DNA from: Geobacteraceae bacterium
GTDB lineage: Bacteria; Desulfobacterota; Desulfuromonadia; Geobacterales; Pseudopelobacteraceae
Direction: 5' to 3'
Length of the DNA: 64,000 bases
NCBI GenBank assembly: GCA_025355965.1
Contig: JANXYR010000062.1
Span: 1-64,000 of the forward strand
The position numbers and the translations under genes are program-made. Of the stretch, positions 33,558 to 46,103 are shown piece by piece; within the stretch, counting starts at the first letter, position 1, and every line of letters starts with the position of its first letter. The notes under the pieces are model-generated. The model did not search any database. It was not told the DNA's origin and saw only the letters and a program-made list of their open reading frames with translations.

Positions 33558-36122
33558 CTACGCTTCCGTTTCTTCAGTCCCTTCGTCCTCGCTGTCATCC
33601 CCTTCTTCTTCATCCTTCTCGGCGAGACGAGCGACAGCCACAACCTTCTCGTTATCCTCGGTGTTCATCAGCGTGACACCCTGGGTATTACGTCCGATGA
33701 CCGAGAATCCGGAAACAGGCACCCGCAGGATCTTACCCTGGTCGGTGATCACCATCAGATCGTGATCGTCCGCAACCTGCATGACGTTGACCACGGAGCC
33801 GTTACGCTCGGTTGTTTTTATCGTGATGATCCCCTTACCACCGCGCGACTGGTCGCGGTATTCGTCGAGGTCGGTACGCTTGCCATAGCCGTTCTCACAG
33901 ACAGTAAAGATCGTCGAGCCGACGGCCGTATTGTCAACAATCTCCATGCCGATTACCCGGTCATCCTTGCCAAGATTCATGCCGCGTACACCGCGGGTGG
34001 CACGTCCAGTCGGACGAACATCCTCTTCGTTGAAACGGATGGCTTTACCATTGCGCGAAGCCAGGAAGATGTCCTTGGTTCCATCTGTCAGGGCCACTGA
34101 GATTAACTTGTCGCCTTCATCCAGGTTGACGGCGATAATGCCGCCTACACGGACATTGGAGTAATCCACCAGAGATGTTTTTTTGGTAACCCCGTTCTGA
34201 GTGGCCATGAAGAGATAGGTATTCTCGCTAAATTCTTTGACCGGCAGGATCGTGGTAATCTTTTCACCTGCTGCAACGTTGACCAGGTTGACGACCGCCT
34301 TACCTTTAGTGGTACGGCTCCCCTCCGGAATTTCGTAGACCTTGAGCCAGTACATCCGTCCGGCGTCGGTAAAGCAGAGGAGATAGTCCTTGGTCGAGGC
34401 GATGAAGAGCTGTTCGACGAAATCCTCCTCTTTGGTCTTCATACCGGTCTTCCCTTTACCGCCACGACGTTGCGAGCGGTACAGGTCAACGGCGCTCCGC
34501 TTGATATAGCCGGTGTGCGATATGGTGACCACCATCTCTTCGTCTTCGATAGTATCTTCACGCGAGATATCGGCGCTCTTGTCGGCGATCTCGGAGCGGC
34601 GTTTGTCGCCAAAGCGTTCCTTGATTTCGGTCAGTTCGCCAACGATAATCTTGAGGATTTCGGTATCAGACGCCAGAATCTCGCGCAAACGTGCGATCAA
34701 CCTCATAATCTCTTCGTACTCGGCAATGATCTTCTCGCGCTCAAGGCCGGTCAAGCGTTGCAAACGCATTTCCAAAATAGCCTGCGCCTGGATTTCGGAG
34801 AGCTGCACCGAATTCTCAAAGCCGACTGGCCGAGGCAGATTGAGACGCGTCAGGAATTCAGGATCGGCAAATTTCCCATCCATAAGGCCCTGTTTTGCCT
34901 CTGGCGGAGTTTTAGACTCGCGGATCATTTCGATTACGGCATCCAGCCAATCCAGAGCGATCTTGAGACCTTCCAGAATATGGGCGCGGGCCAGTGCTTT
35001 CTTTAGCTCAAAGTTGGTACGACGGGTCACAACCTCGCAGCGATGCTCAACGAAACAGTCCATCATTTCGCGCAGGGTCAACACCCGTGGTCGATTGTGG
35101 ACAATCGCCAGCATGATGATACCGAAGGAAACCTGCAGTTGTGACTGCTTGTAGAGCTGGTTAAGCAGCACCTCGGCATTTTCGTCCCGCTTGACCTCAA
35201 TAACGATCCGCATACCCTGGCGGTCGGACTCATCGCGGATCTCGGTAATCCCTTCGACCTTCTTCTCCTTGACCAGTTCGGCAATCTTCTCGATCAACCT
35301 TGCTTTGTTAACCTGGTATGGCAACTCGGTGACGATAATCGCCTGACGTTCCGAGCGTTTGGAAGCCTCAACATGAGCCTTGGCTCGGATCTGGATGATA
35401 CCTCGTCCTGTACTATAGGCATCCCTGATACCCTGGCGACCGTAGATCGTGGCGCCGGTAGGAAAATCGGGGCCGGGGACCATCTCCAGAAGCTCCTCAA
35501 AGCCGATCTCCGGGTTCTGGATCACGGCGATTATACCGCTGATTATCTCGCCCAGATTGTGCGGCGGGATGTTGGTGGCCATACCGACCGCGATGCCGGT
35601 CGAGCCGTTGATCAGCAGATTGGGGAATTTTGACGGCAGCACCGTCGGCTCCAGCATTTCATCATTGTAGTTTGGCGCCATGTTGACGGTTTCTTTGTCA
35701 AGATCTGCCAGCAGTTCATGGGAAAGGTGGCGCAGACGGATCTCGGTGTAACGCATGGCAGCCGGACGGTCACCGTCCACTGAACCAAAGTTACCCTGAC
35801 CGTCAACCAGCATGTAACGCAGGGAAAAATCCTGGGCCATACGCACGATGGTGTCATAGGCAGCGGTATCGCCGTGGGGATGGTACTTACCGATAACATC
35901 ACCGACAACACGGGCCGATTTCTTGTATGGCTTGTTGAAGTCGTTGCCCATGTCGTACATAGCGTACAGACAGCGGCGGTGAACCGGCTTGAGACCGTCG
36001 CGCACATCCGGCAGCGCCCGACCGATAATGACCGACATAGCGTAGTCCATATAGGAACGCTTCATCTCATCTTCAATATTAACTGTTATCTTGTTGACGT
36101 GTATTTCTACTGGAGTCTGCAT
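33558..36122 (-). CDS. gyrA: DNA gyrase subunit A
   Basis: From ATG 36122 (GAGGT at good spacing) the protein has 854 residues. It carries the breakage-reunion domain with the quinolone-determining [18 protein letters not shown] (Thr where E. coli has Ser83, Asp at the position of Asp87) and the catalytic tyrosine in AAMRYTEIR near residue 122. The C-terminal beta-pinwheel repeats include the GyrA-box-like QRRGGKGK. The acidic tail is rich in Glu and Asp ([16 protein letters not shown]). GyrA2GyrB2 introduces negative supercoils. It heads the gyrA-HEAT-gpsA unit. A 19-residue upstream extension is possible but has no ribosome-binding site. Confidence 0.97.
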   Translation of the reverse strand: MQTPVEIHVNKITVNIEDEMKRSYMDYAMSVIIGRALPDVRDGLKPVHRRCLYAMYDMGNDFNKPYKKSARVVGDVIGKYHPHGDTAAYDTIVRMAQDFSLRYMLVDGQGNFGSVDGDRPAAMRYTEIRLRHLSHELLADLDKETVNMAPNYNDEMLEPTVLPSKFPNLLINGSTGIAVGMATNIPPHNLGEIISGIIAVIQNPEIGFEELLEMVPGPDFPTGATIYGRQGIRDAYSTGRGIIQIRAKAHVEASKRSERQAIIVTELPYQVNKARLIEKIAELVKEKKVEGITEIRDESDRQGMRIVIEVKRDENAEVLLNQLYKQSQLQVSFGIIMLAIVHNRPRVLTLREMMDCFVEHRCEVVTRRTNFELKKALARAHILEGLKIALDWLDAVIEMIRESKTPPEAKQGLMDGKFADPEFLTRLNLPRPVGFENSVQLSEIQAQAILEMRLQRLTGLEREKIIAEYEEIMRLIARLREILASDTEILKIIVGELTEIKERFGDKRRSEIADKSADISREDTIEDEEMVVTISHTGYIKRSAVDLYRSQRRGGKGKTGMKTKEEDFVEQLFIASTKDYLLCFTDAGRMYWLKVYEIPEGSRTTKGKAVVNLVNVAAGEKITTILPVKEFSENTYLFMATQNGVTKKTSLVDYSNVRVGGIIAVNLDEGDKLISVALTDGTKDIFLASRNGKAIRFNEEDVRPTGRATRGVRGMNLGKDDRVIGMEIVDNTAVGSTIFTVCENGYGKRTDLDEYRDQSRGGKGIITIKTTERNGSVVNVMQVADDHDLMVITDQGKILRVPVSGFSVIGRNTQGVTLMNTEDNEKVVAVARLAEKDEEEGDDSEDEGTEETEA

Positions 36123-36431
36123 TGGTACCTCGTATCTGCGAAAGGTGGTCTCTATTTTAATTGTTGCCGGTTCCGGCATGTCTTATCTGTGGGTCGCGCG
36201 GCTACAACACACTACTTTCAACCCTATTTACAACATATTATTCCTGCATGCGAACTCAGGGATCTGGTTCAGAACTTCAGAAAGATTTCCTTGGAAAAAG
36301 AGACGGAGACTTTACCACAAATTCTCCAACAAGAGAACCCTATTTATAAACTAGTAGAAGGATTGAACCAGCGAGATACAAGAGAAAAAAGAAGGGGGGT
36401 GGAGATAGAAAATGTTATTGCCGGAAGTGTA
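36123..36431. other. Intergenic region before gyrA
   Basis: I see no gene in this 309-base space between the end of the E2 gene and gyrA. It must carry the gyrA promoter, but no clear -35/-10 pair stands out. TGCCGG at 36165-36170 and CCGGCA at 36173-36178 form a short palindrome about 45 bases before the gyrA start. No terminator with a T run follows the E2 stop codon. Confidence 0.5.
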
Positions 36432-37667
36432 CTACATGAAAAACAAGAGCGGCTTCTCCAAAGCGGATTGCAATTCTTTCAGAAATGAAGCTGCATAGGC
36501 GCCGTCTACAATGCGATGATCACTGGAAAGGGTTATTCGCATGGTAGCAGCCACTGCGAGTTGACCGCTACGCACCACCGGGCGCTCACGCACTGCACCA
36601 ACAGCTAGAATTGCCACCTGCCCAGGCATGATCAAGGCGGTGAACTCATCCACATCGTACATTCCCAAATTAGACACGGAGAAAGAGCCCCCTGCCATCT
36701 CTTCGGATGTAAGTCGTCCATCTCGACTTTTCTCAGCCAGACGGGAGGACTCGATCTCGATTTCGGTGACTGATAGCCGCTGACAGTGCCTGATAACCGG
36801 CAGCAGCAGGCCGTCGGGCATTGACACGGCAAAGCTGATGTGTATGTCGTCGGGTGAAGCCGGATCAACGGTACGAAGCAGCGGGAAATTGGCCAATGCG
36901 GTAACACAGGCTTTAATTACCAGAGCATTGTACCCGACGGGATTAGGCATTTTCTTTAGTGCGCTGACGATCTCGCGGCACGCATCCATGGCGATTTCAA
37001 AGGTCACCGCAAAGTGAGGGATGGTCTGCCACGACCGGATTACGGTGGCGGCAATAGCCTGCCGCATGGGGGTTGGCGCGGCACTTTCTGCCGGGACTGC
37101 CGGCGCGCTTGTTACAGGCGGCACTGCAGCTTCCGCTTTCCCCTGTTGTTGCCCGGCGAAGGTGCCCAAGTCCTCCTGAGTGATCCTCCCGTCCAGGCCG
37201 CTCCCTTTGACCAGCTCCAGATCAATCCCCTGTTCACGTGCCAGGCGACGCACCATCGGAGACGCCTTCTCGTGCGGCATCTCGGTATGAGATGCTGCCG
37301 CCTCGGGTACTGCCGGTGGGGCATCAGCTTTCAGTGGGATTTCAGGTTTAGGCGTTGCTTCTGCTGCCGTTGGTCCGGTTGCCGCTGCCGGGGGTATAGG
37401 CTGGGCGGCAGCCGAATCTGCCATTTCTCCCGCTTCGCCGATCAGGCCGAGCACGGTTCCGACCGGAACGTTTTCGCCTCCCTGGACCATGGTCTTGGTC
37501 AAAATGCCGGAGGCGAACGCTTCCAGCTCCATGACCGCCTTGTCGGTTTCCACTTCGGCAATGATGTCGCCCCGCTCGATACGGTCCCCGACATTCTTTC
37601 TCCAGCCGGCAAAAACACCCTCGGTCATCGTGTCGGACAACTTGGGCATGGTGATTTCGTTAGCCAT
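36432..37667 (-). CDS. pdhC: Pyruvate dehydrogenase E2, dihydrolipoamide acetyltransferase
   Basis: The 411-residue protein has one lipoyl domain (residues 1-78, lipoyl lysine in VETDKAVME at residue 43), a Pro/Ala-rich linker, a peripheral-subunit-binding domain (ASPMVRRLAREQGIDLELVKGSGLDGRI, about 136-163), another linker and the catalytic acyltransferase domain ending in SSDHRIVDGAYAA, whose His and Asp are catalytic. It moves acetyl groups from E1 to CoA. AAGGAG precedes the ATG. E1 genes lie immediately upstream; no E3 (lipoamide dehydrogenase) gene is in the window. Confidence 0.93.
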   Translation of the reverse strand: MANEITMPKLSDTMTEGVFAGWRKNVGDRIERGDIIAEVETDKAVMELEAFASGILTKTMVQGGENVPVGTVLGLIGEAGEMADSAAAQPIPPAAATGPTAAEATPKPEIPLKADAPPAVPEAAASHTEMPHEKASPMVRRLAREQGIDLELVKGSGLDGRITQEDLGTFAGQQQGKAEAAVPPVTSAPAVPAESAAPTPMRQAIAATVIRSWQTIPHFAVTFEIAMDACREIVSALKKMPNPVGYNALVIKACVTALANFPLLRTVDPASPDDIHISFAVSMPDGLLLPVIRHCQRLSVTEIEIESSRLAEKSRDGRLTSEEMAGGSFSVSNLGMYDVDEFTALIMPGQVAILAVGAVRERPVVRSGQLAVAATMRITLSSDHRIVDGAYAASFLKELQSALEKPLLFFM

Positions 37668-37698
37668 CGGATTCTCCTTTGAAATGAAGCAAAAACGA

Positions 37699-38685
37699 TC
37701 AATATGCGCCGGACATGACGTCCATTACCGCCTGCCGGATGGTTTCGGACCGAGGCAGACAGATCTTTTCAATTTCGCGCGAATACGGCATGGGCACGTC
37801 GAGACCGGATACTCTTTTTACCGGGGACTTGAGGATGTCGAAGCAGTTCTCGTAGATTCGGGAGGTGATCTCAGCCCCGAGTCCGCAGGTGCGCCAGCAC
37901 TCCTCCACCACCACGGCCCGACCGGTTTTGCGGACCGAAGCCAGAATGCTGCCCTCGTCCAGAGGCGCCAAGCTGCGCAGATCGACCACCTCACAGGAGA
38001 CCCCCTCTTCGGCCAGCTGCTCAGCCGCCTGCAGTGCCAGCACGGTCATACGGGCATAGGCAACAATGGTCACATGCTCTCCGGGACGTTTCACATCGGC
38101 CGTGCCGATCGGAACAAGGTATTCGGGATCTTCCGGCACCTCACCCTTGCTGTTGTAGAGCAGCTCATGCTCCAGGAAGATGACCGGATTGTTGTTGCGT
38201 ATGGCGCTTTTGAGCAGCCCTTTGGCATCGGCCGGTGTAGCCGGGTAGAGGACGTACATGCCGGGGCAATGCATGAAGTAGGTTTCAAGACTCTGGGAAT
38301 GCTGGGCGCCCAGCTGGCTACCGCCGCCGCCGGGCATGCGGATCGTCATCGGCAGAAAGGTCTGTCCTCCGAACATGAAGCAGATTTTGGCCATATGGTT
38401 GATGATCTGGTCCATGGCCAGCAGGGCAAAATTGACGGTCATCAGCTCGGCCACCGGCCGCAGTCCCCCCATCGCAGCCCCGACCGACACGCCGATGATG
38501 GTGTTTTCCGAGATCGGGGTATCCTTGACCCGTTCCTCGCCGAACTCGGCCAGCAGTCCGCGGGTCACCTTGAACGACCCCTCGTACAGCGCCACGTCCT
38601 CACCAAGCACGAAAACTGACGAATCACGGCGCATCTCCTCCTTCAAGGCCAGATTGAGTGCATCCCGATAGGTCATCTCAGACAT
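37699..38685 (-). CDS. pdhB: Pyruvate dehydrogenase E1 beta subunit
   Basis: ATG 38685 has GGAGG at ideal spacing and overlaps the end of the E1 alpha gene by eight bases, giving 328 residues. The sequence MTYRDALNLALKEEMRRDSSVFVLGEDVALYEGSFKVTRGL is the standard E1 beta start, with the thiamine-activating Glu in DTPISENTIIG and the C-terminal transketolase domain (YARMTVLALQAAEQLAEEGVSCEVVDLRSLAPLD). With E1 alpha it forms the alpha2beta2 enzyme that decarboxylates pyruvate. Confidence 0.95.
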   Translation of the reverse strand: MSEMTYRDALNLALKEEMRRDSSVFVLGEDVALYEGSFKVTRGLLAEFGEERVKDTPISENTIIGVSVGAAMGGLRPVAELMTVNFALLAMDQIINHMAKICFMFGGQTFLPMTIRMPGGGGSQLGAQHSQSLETYFMHCPGMYVLYPATPADAKGLLKSAIRNNNPVIFLEHELLYNSKGEVPEDPEYLVPIGTADVKRPGEHVTIVAYARMTVLALQAAEQLAEEGVSCEVVDLRSLAPLDEGSILASVRKTGRAVVVEECWRTCGLGAEITSRIYENCFDILKSPVKRVSGLDVPMPYSREIEKICLPRSETIRQAVMDVMSGAY

Positions 38686-39655
38686 AGATATCCTCCCAAA
38701 CGGCGCTGTCATCCGGCCAGGGTGACTCCTCGGCAAATTTCACCGCTTCGTCCACGGTTGTCTGGCAGCGAGCCTCGATTGCTTCGAGCACTTCGCGGGT
38801 GGCGATACCTTCCTCGATCAAACGTCTGGCATAATTCGGTAGCGGATCGCGGGCCTTCCACATCTCATGTTCAGCTGCCGACCGATATTTGGCCGGGTCG
38901 GCCATGGAGTGTCCCCGGAAGCGATAGGTCGTTGCCTCAATGAAGTACGGATGACCTGACTCGCGGACTTTTTCGGCGGCATACTTGACCGCCCGGTAGA
39001 CGGCCATCACGTCCATGCCGTCTACTTTTTCTGAAGGAATATCATAGCCGCAGGTACGCTTGTGAATGGATGCCAGTGCCGACGAACGGTGGACCTCGGT
39101 GCCGATGCCGTAGAAATTGTTTTCACAGATAAACAGTACCGGCAGCTGCCAGAGCTGCGCCCAGTTGAGGGATTCGTGAAATGTTCCCTGGTTGACTGCC
39201 CCGTCGCCAAAGAAGCAAGCGGCGATGCGATCTTCACTCCGGTAACGCGCCGAGAATGCCAGCCCGACCGCAATAGGGAACTGCCCTCCGACGATGGCAT
39301 ATCCACCCATGAAGTTGAGAGAGGGATCGAAGAGGTGCATCGAGCCCCCCTTTCCCTTGCAGATGCCAGTGGCTTTGCCGAACAGCTCGGCCATGACGCG
39401 CCTCGGCTCGGCTCCCCTGACAATGGCCTGGGCATGCTCCCGGTAGGCGGAGAGAATGTAGTCATCCCGATGCAGTCCAGCCGTTGCTCCGACTGACACC
39501 GCCTCCTGACCGCTGTAGAGGTGCAAAAACCCGGTGATATGCCCCTTGGTGTACTGTTCGGCGCACCGCTCCTCGAATTCCCTCGAAATATACATCTGCT
39601 CGTAAAATTTGAGCAATTCCTGGTCCGGCGCTATTGTTCGCAACCTGACTTCCAT
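38678..39655 (-). CDS. pdhA: Pyruvate dehydrogenase E1 alpha subunit
   Basis: The 325-residue protein has the thiamine-diphosphate fold of E1 alpha: YSGQEAVSVGA, KGKGGSMHLFD, GDGAVNQGTFHESLNWAQLWQLPVLFICENNFYGIGT (the GDG...N metal and diphosphate motif), and TYRFRGHSMADPAKYR, which favours pyruvate over acetoin dehydrogenase. GGAGG precedes the ATG. It is the first of E1a-E1b-E2. In an obligate anaerobe such a complex would supplement or replace pyruvate:ferredoxin oxidoreductase. A ferredoxin gene lies 66 bases upstream on the same strand. Confidence 0.94.
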   Translation of the reverse strand: MEVRLRTIAPDQELLKFYEQMYISREFEERCAEQYTKGHITGFLHLYSGQEAVSVGATAGLHRDDYILSAYREHAQAIVRGAEPRRVMAELFGKATGICKGKGGSMHLFDPSLNFMGGYAIVGGQFPIAVGLAFSARYRSEDRIAACFFGDGAVNQGTFHESLNWAQLWQLPVLFICENNFYGIGTEVHRSSALASIHKRTCGYDIPSEKVDGMDVMAVYRAVKYAAEKVRESGHPYFIEATTYRFRGHSMADPAKYRSAAEHEMWKARDPLPNYARRLIEEGIATREVLEAIEARCQTTVDEAVKFAEESPWPDDSAVWEDIYV

Positions 39656-39721
39656 TTAGATCCTCCGAGCTGTCTGCGCAGATCTTGCATCCTGAACTGC
39701 GTTCCCTCGAATCTTGACAAA

Positions 39722-39937
39722 CTATGCCAGCTCCACGGGTTTCCAGTGGATGCAAGTTACCGGACAGACATCAATTGCCTGAAACTGGATTTCTTCTTCT
39801 GTCGCTCCGTTCGGATCAAAGCAGGCTGCCTTGCCGCTACTGGCAAGATGGAATACGTCAGGAAGATTCTCAACGCAGATTCCGCATCCGATGCACATCT
39901 CTTGATCAACAACTGGTATAATTGCTATTTTTGTCAT
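39722..39937 (-). CDS. Ferredoxin with a single [4Fe-4S] cluster
   Basis: ATG 39937 is preceded by AAGGAGA and gives a 71-residue protein. CIGCGIC supplies three cluster ligands and the later DVCPVTC the fourth (CP motif); an extra Cys follows. The sequence is acidic, as usual for electron carriers of the monocluster ferredoxin class. It could serve the neighbouring pyruvate metabolism, but the dehydrogenase complex itself reduces NAD, so the pairing is only positional. Confidence 0.9.
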   Translation of the reverse strand: MTKIAIIPVVDQEMCIGCGICVENLPDVFHLASSGKAACFDPNGATEEEIQFQAIDVCPVTCIHWKPVELA

Positions 39938-40007
39938 AGAGGTTCTCCTTGAATAGTCGTAGTCATTGCAACGCATGCCACAATTAACAGTGTATATTCA
40001 CTACCGT

Positions 40008-40808
40008 CTATCTTGAGAAGATCTCCTTGAAGAACTTTTTCGTTTGTGCCCAAGAGTCGCGGTCAGCTTTCATGTCGTAAGCCAAGGGAAGTTTGAACTC
40101 TGCCGCCAAGGCATCAGCAGACGGATTGGTGAAACTGTGCATCACTCCCGGATATCCTACATAGCGGTACGAGGCACCGGCCTTGGTCATCTCTTCCTTG
40201 AAGGCAGCCACCTGTTCCGGCGGTATCATCTTGTCCGACTCGCCGTTGAAAACCAGCACCTTGGCCTTCACAGCGCCCTCCTTGGCCGGAGAGTCGGTTG
40301 CCAGGCTGCCGTGAAAACTTACTACCCCCTTCAGATCAGCCCCCTGACGTGCCATGTGCAGCACTACCCCGCCGCCGAAACAGTAGCCGATGGCGGCAAT
40401 CCGCGCCGGATCAACCGACGGCTGCTTTTTAATGAACTCGAGTGCGGCATTAAAACGGGCCTCACCGACCGCCTTGTTCTTCATGACCTCAGCGGCAAAC
40501 TTGCCCGCATCATCCGGGTGCTGGGCGGTTTTGCCGTCACCGTACATATCCACGGCAAGGGCTACATACCCCAAACTAGCCAGCATCCTGGCTCGTTTGC
40601 GAGCATATTCGTTATGTCCCCACCACTCATGTACTACCAGCACAGCCGGGCGCTTCCCTTTCAGTGCCGTATTTTCCGCCAGATACCCTTTGAGGACCGT
40701 ATCACCGGCTCGGTATTCCACCTCACGGCCGGCTACTTTCGCCGATGCGGACGAAACCGCAAACAGGATGATTACCAGACAGAGTGACAGCCAGATACGC
40801 ATAAACAT
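40008..40808 (-). CDS. Exported dienelactone-hydrolase-family protein
   Basis: ATG 40808 has AAGGAG eight bases upstream and gives 266 residues; an earlier in-frame ATG at 40910 lies in repeat sequence. A signal peptide (MFMRIWLSLCLVIILFAVSSASA) is followed by an alpha/beta hydrolase with VVHEWWGHNEYARKRARMLA, the nucleophile Cys in IGYCFGGGVVLHMA, and C-terminal GYPGVMHSF with the catalytic His. Cys as nucleophile is diagnostic of the dienelactone hydrolase family. The substrate is unknown; many members act on esters or lactones unrelated to chlorocatechol breakdown. It would work in the periplasm. Confidence 0.9.
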   Translation of the reverse strand: MFMRIWLSLCLVIILFAVSSASAKVAGREVEYRAGDTVLKGYLAENTALKGKRPAVLVVHEWWGHNEYARKRARMLASLGYVALAVDMYGDGKTAQHPDDAGKFAAEVMKNKAVGEARFNAALEFIKKQPSVDPARIAAIGYCFGGGVVLHMARQGADLKGVVSFHGSLATDSPAKEGAVKAKVLVFNGESDKMIPPEQVAAFKEEMTKAGASYRYVGYPGVMHSFTNPSADALAAEFKLPLAYDMKADRDSWAQTKKFFKEIFSR

Positions 40809-40825
40809 AGTCGTACTCCTTTCAA

Positions 40826-41009
40826 CTAGTTTCCGTCCGGAAATTCCGGGCGAAAACTGTTGGTTTCCGATTCGGAAAGCGGGGATTTTTTCTCCTGGCA
40901 AGGAAATCAAGAGTTTGCGCGGAGGCGTACACCGGTACGCCGCACAAGCAAAGCCGAAGATTGACGCCGCGAGGGGGAAAAAGCACCCTTTCCGGACGGA
41001 AAATAACTA
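40826..41009. repeat. Intergenic palindromic repeat between hydrolase gene and gyrB
   Basis: CTAGTTTCCGTCCGGAA (40826-40842) is mirrored by TTCCGGACGGAAAATAACTA (40990-41009). Inside lie a shorter palindrome, GGCGTAC-accg-GTACGCC (40924-40941), and TTTCCGATTCGGAAA near 40863. The element fills about 184 of the 439 bases between the hydrolase start and the gyrB stop; the gyrB terminator at 41133 is the only other thing seen there. Confidence 0.75.
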
Positions 41010-41132
41010 ATATTTTATTCAAGCATAGCAGGCTTAAAAATTATTTCCACTTGATGCAAAAAATAATACCTTGTTCTTACAATTTGCCTCGCTTCTTTGA
41101 TGAAGGCAGCCAATGCATTAGACTATTTAATT

Positions 41133-41169
41133 AAAAGAGGGGTTGACCATTACGGTCAACCCCTCTTTT
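41133..41169 (-). terminator. Intrinsic terminator after gyrB
   Basis: AAAAGAGGGGTTGACC (41133-41148) and GGTCAACCCCTCTTTT (41154-41169) are perfect 16-base complements around ATTAC. The stem ends in A/T pairs that give the U run in either direction. It lies about 80 bases after the gyrB stop and should end the dnaN-recF-gyrB message. Confidence 0.9.
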
Positions 41170-41247
41170 AATTTCCCAGCGGCACTTTATGTAGGGTACT
41201 TAATGGGGCCAGATATGCATTAAATGGGGCCCCTTACAACAGTTACG

Positions 41248-44755
<3,508 letters not shown>

Positions 44756-44764
44756 CAGCCGCTT

Positions 44765-45886
44765 TTAAAGCCTCATAGGCATGATAACGGCAAGAAAACT
44801 GTCAGAATTTTCCGGAACAATAATTGAGGGGGATAGTTCATCCTTAAATTTCATTTCAACTCGTTCAGTTTCGGCCACGGAAAGAACATCAAGTAAATAG
44901 CGGGCATTGAATCTAACCGAAATAGGTTCCCCGTTATATTCTACGTCGATCTCCTCCATAGCATCGCCCAACTCAGGATTACTGGAAGAAATACGAATCC
45001 CACCCGAAGAAATTTCCAGCATGATACCCTTGAATTTTTCACTGGAAAGAATCGCCATACGACGTACGGAATGACTAAAGTCTTCCTTGTTGACGGTTAC
45101 AACCTGTGTGTTAGCGGTGGGGATGACACGGTTGTAATCGGGAAATTCCCCATCAACAAGGCGCATAACCATGTACGAATCACCCCGTTTGATGACAGCG
45201 CTATTGTCCATAAAACCGAATAGCAGAGTTCCACCTTCTTCATCGGTGATCTTCTTCATCTCGTAAACGCCTTTTTTAGGCAATATAACACCTTTTAGGA
45301 GTTCCGGGCCTGCGGTTCCTTTAAGATTTCCTGAAGCTATAGACAGTCGGTGACCATCCGTTGAAACCATTTTAAGTCCGTTGCTGTCGTCTGAAAGTAC
45401 TTCCACTTTGATGAAAATGCCGTTTAGATTATATTTTGTTTCATCGGTACAGATGGCATATGAGGTTCTTTCAATCATTCCACGTAGCAGAGACGATTCA
45501 ATTTCAAAAAGGTTTTCCTCTTTTACATCTGGAAAATACGGAAATTCATCAGGTGAGAGGCCAACTATATTAAATTGGACCTTTCCGCACTTTATTTCGA
45601 CCCAATCGTTGTCTTTAGTCGAAAATAAAATAGGCTGATTAGGGAGTTCCTTAACAATTTCATACAATTTTTTTGCTGAAACAGTAATTTTTCCTGGAGT
45701 AACAACCTCAGCAGAATAACTGCTTTTCATTCCCACCTCTAAGTCAGTTGCTGTGACAAGAAGTGAAGTTTCTGTAGCTTCTAGAAGGACATTAGATAAA
45801 ATCGGCATTGAAGTTCTTTTTTCAACAATCCCCTGAATTTTTTGAAGTGACTTCAGGAATTGCTCTTTTTCAATTTTGAATTCCAT
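44765..45886 (-). CDS. dnaN: DNA polymerase III beta sliding clamp
   Basis: The 373-residue protein is normal clamp length with three repeated domains; MEFKIEKEQFLKSLQKIQGIVEKRTSMPILSNVLLEA is the conserved start and the C-terminal VIMPMRL carries the PMRL tail that forms part of the partner-binding pocket. AGGGAG precedes the ATG. It follows dnaA after about 217 bases that contain DnaA boxes. Confidence 0.97.
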   Translation of the reverse strand: MEFKIEKEQFLKSLQKIQGIVEKRTSMPILSNVLLEATETSLLVTATDLEVGMKSSYSAEVVTPGKITVSAKKLYEIVKELPNQPILFSTKDNDWVEIKCGKVQFNIVGLSPDEFPYFPDVKEENLFEIESSLLRGMIERTSYAICTDETKYNLNGIFIKVEVLSDDSNGLKMVSTDGHRLSIASGNLKGTAGPELLKGVILPKKGVYEMKKITDEEGGTLLFGFMDNSAVIKRGDSYMVMRLVDGEFPDYNRVIPTANTQVVTVNKEDFSHSVRRMAILSSEKFKGIMLEISSGGIRISSSNPELGDAMEEIDVEYNGEPISVRFNARYLLDVLSVAETERVEMKFKDELSPSIIVPENSDSFLAVIMPMRL

Positions 45887-45949
45887 GTATGTCTCCCTTT
45901 ACACTATTAGTATGTTTATAAAAGATTTAAAAACCTTGTAGTACGTTGT

Positions 45950-46095
45950 TGGTCCTGTGGAAACTGGGGATAACCCAGTAACTGTTTTAATTACTGTGCA
46001 TAATTGCAACCTGCCGGTTGTGTACAGTGAACATCATATAATCATACTTTTAAACAACATAAAAATTATCAACAGTTGTTCACATTTAATCAACA
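45950..46095. other. DnaA-box cluster between dnaA and dnaN
   Basis: TTATCAACA at 46066-46074, TTGTTCACA at 46076-46084 and TTAATCAACA at 46086-46095 lie close together, and CTGTGGAAAC near 45955 is a weaker match. The stretch from 46030 to 46103 is very AT-rich. Together with the cluster at 47484-47592 it suggests a bipartite origin with dnaA between the two parts, or autoregulation of dnaN. Confidence 0.55.
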
Positions 46096-46103
46096 GGTTT
46101 TCC

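Noticed and set aside
37014-38619. Long plus-strand frames opposite the pdh genes
   Set aside because: They are mirror images of high-GC coding regions and have no motifs or ribosome-binding sites.
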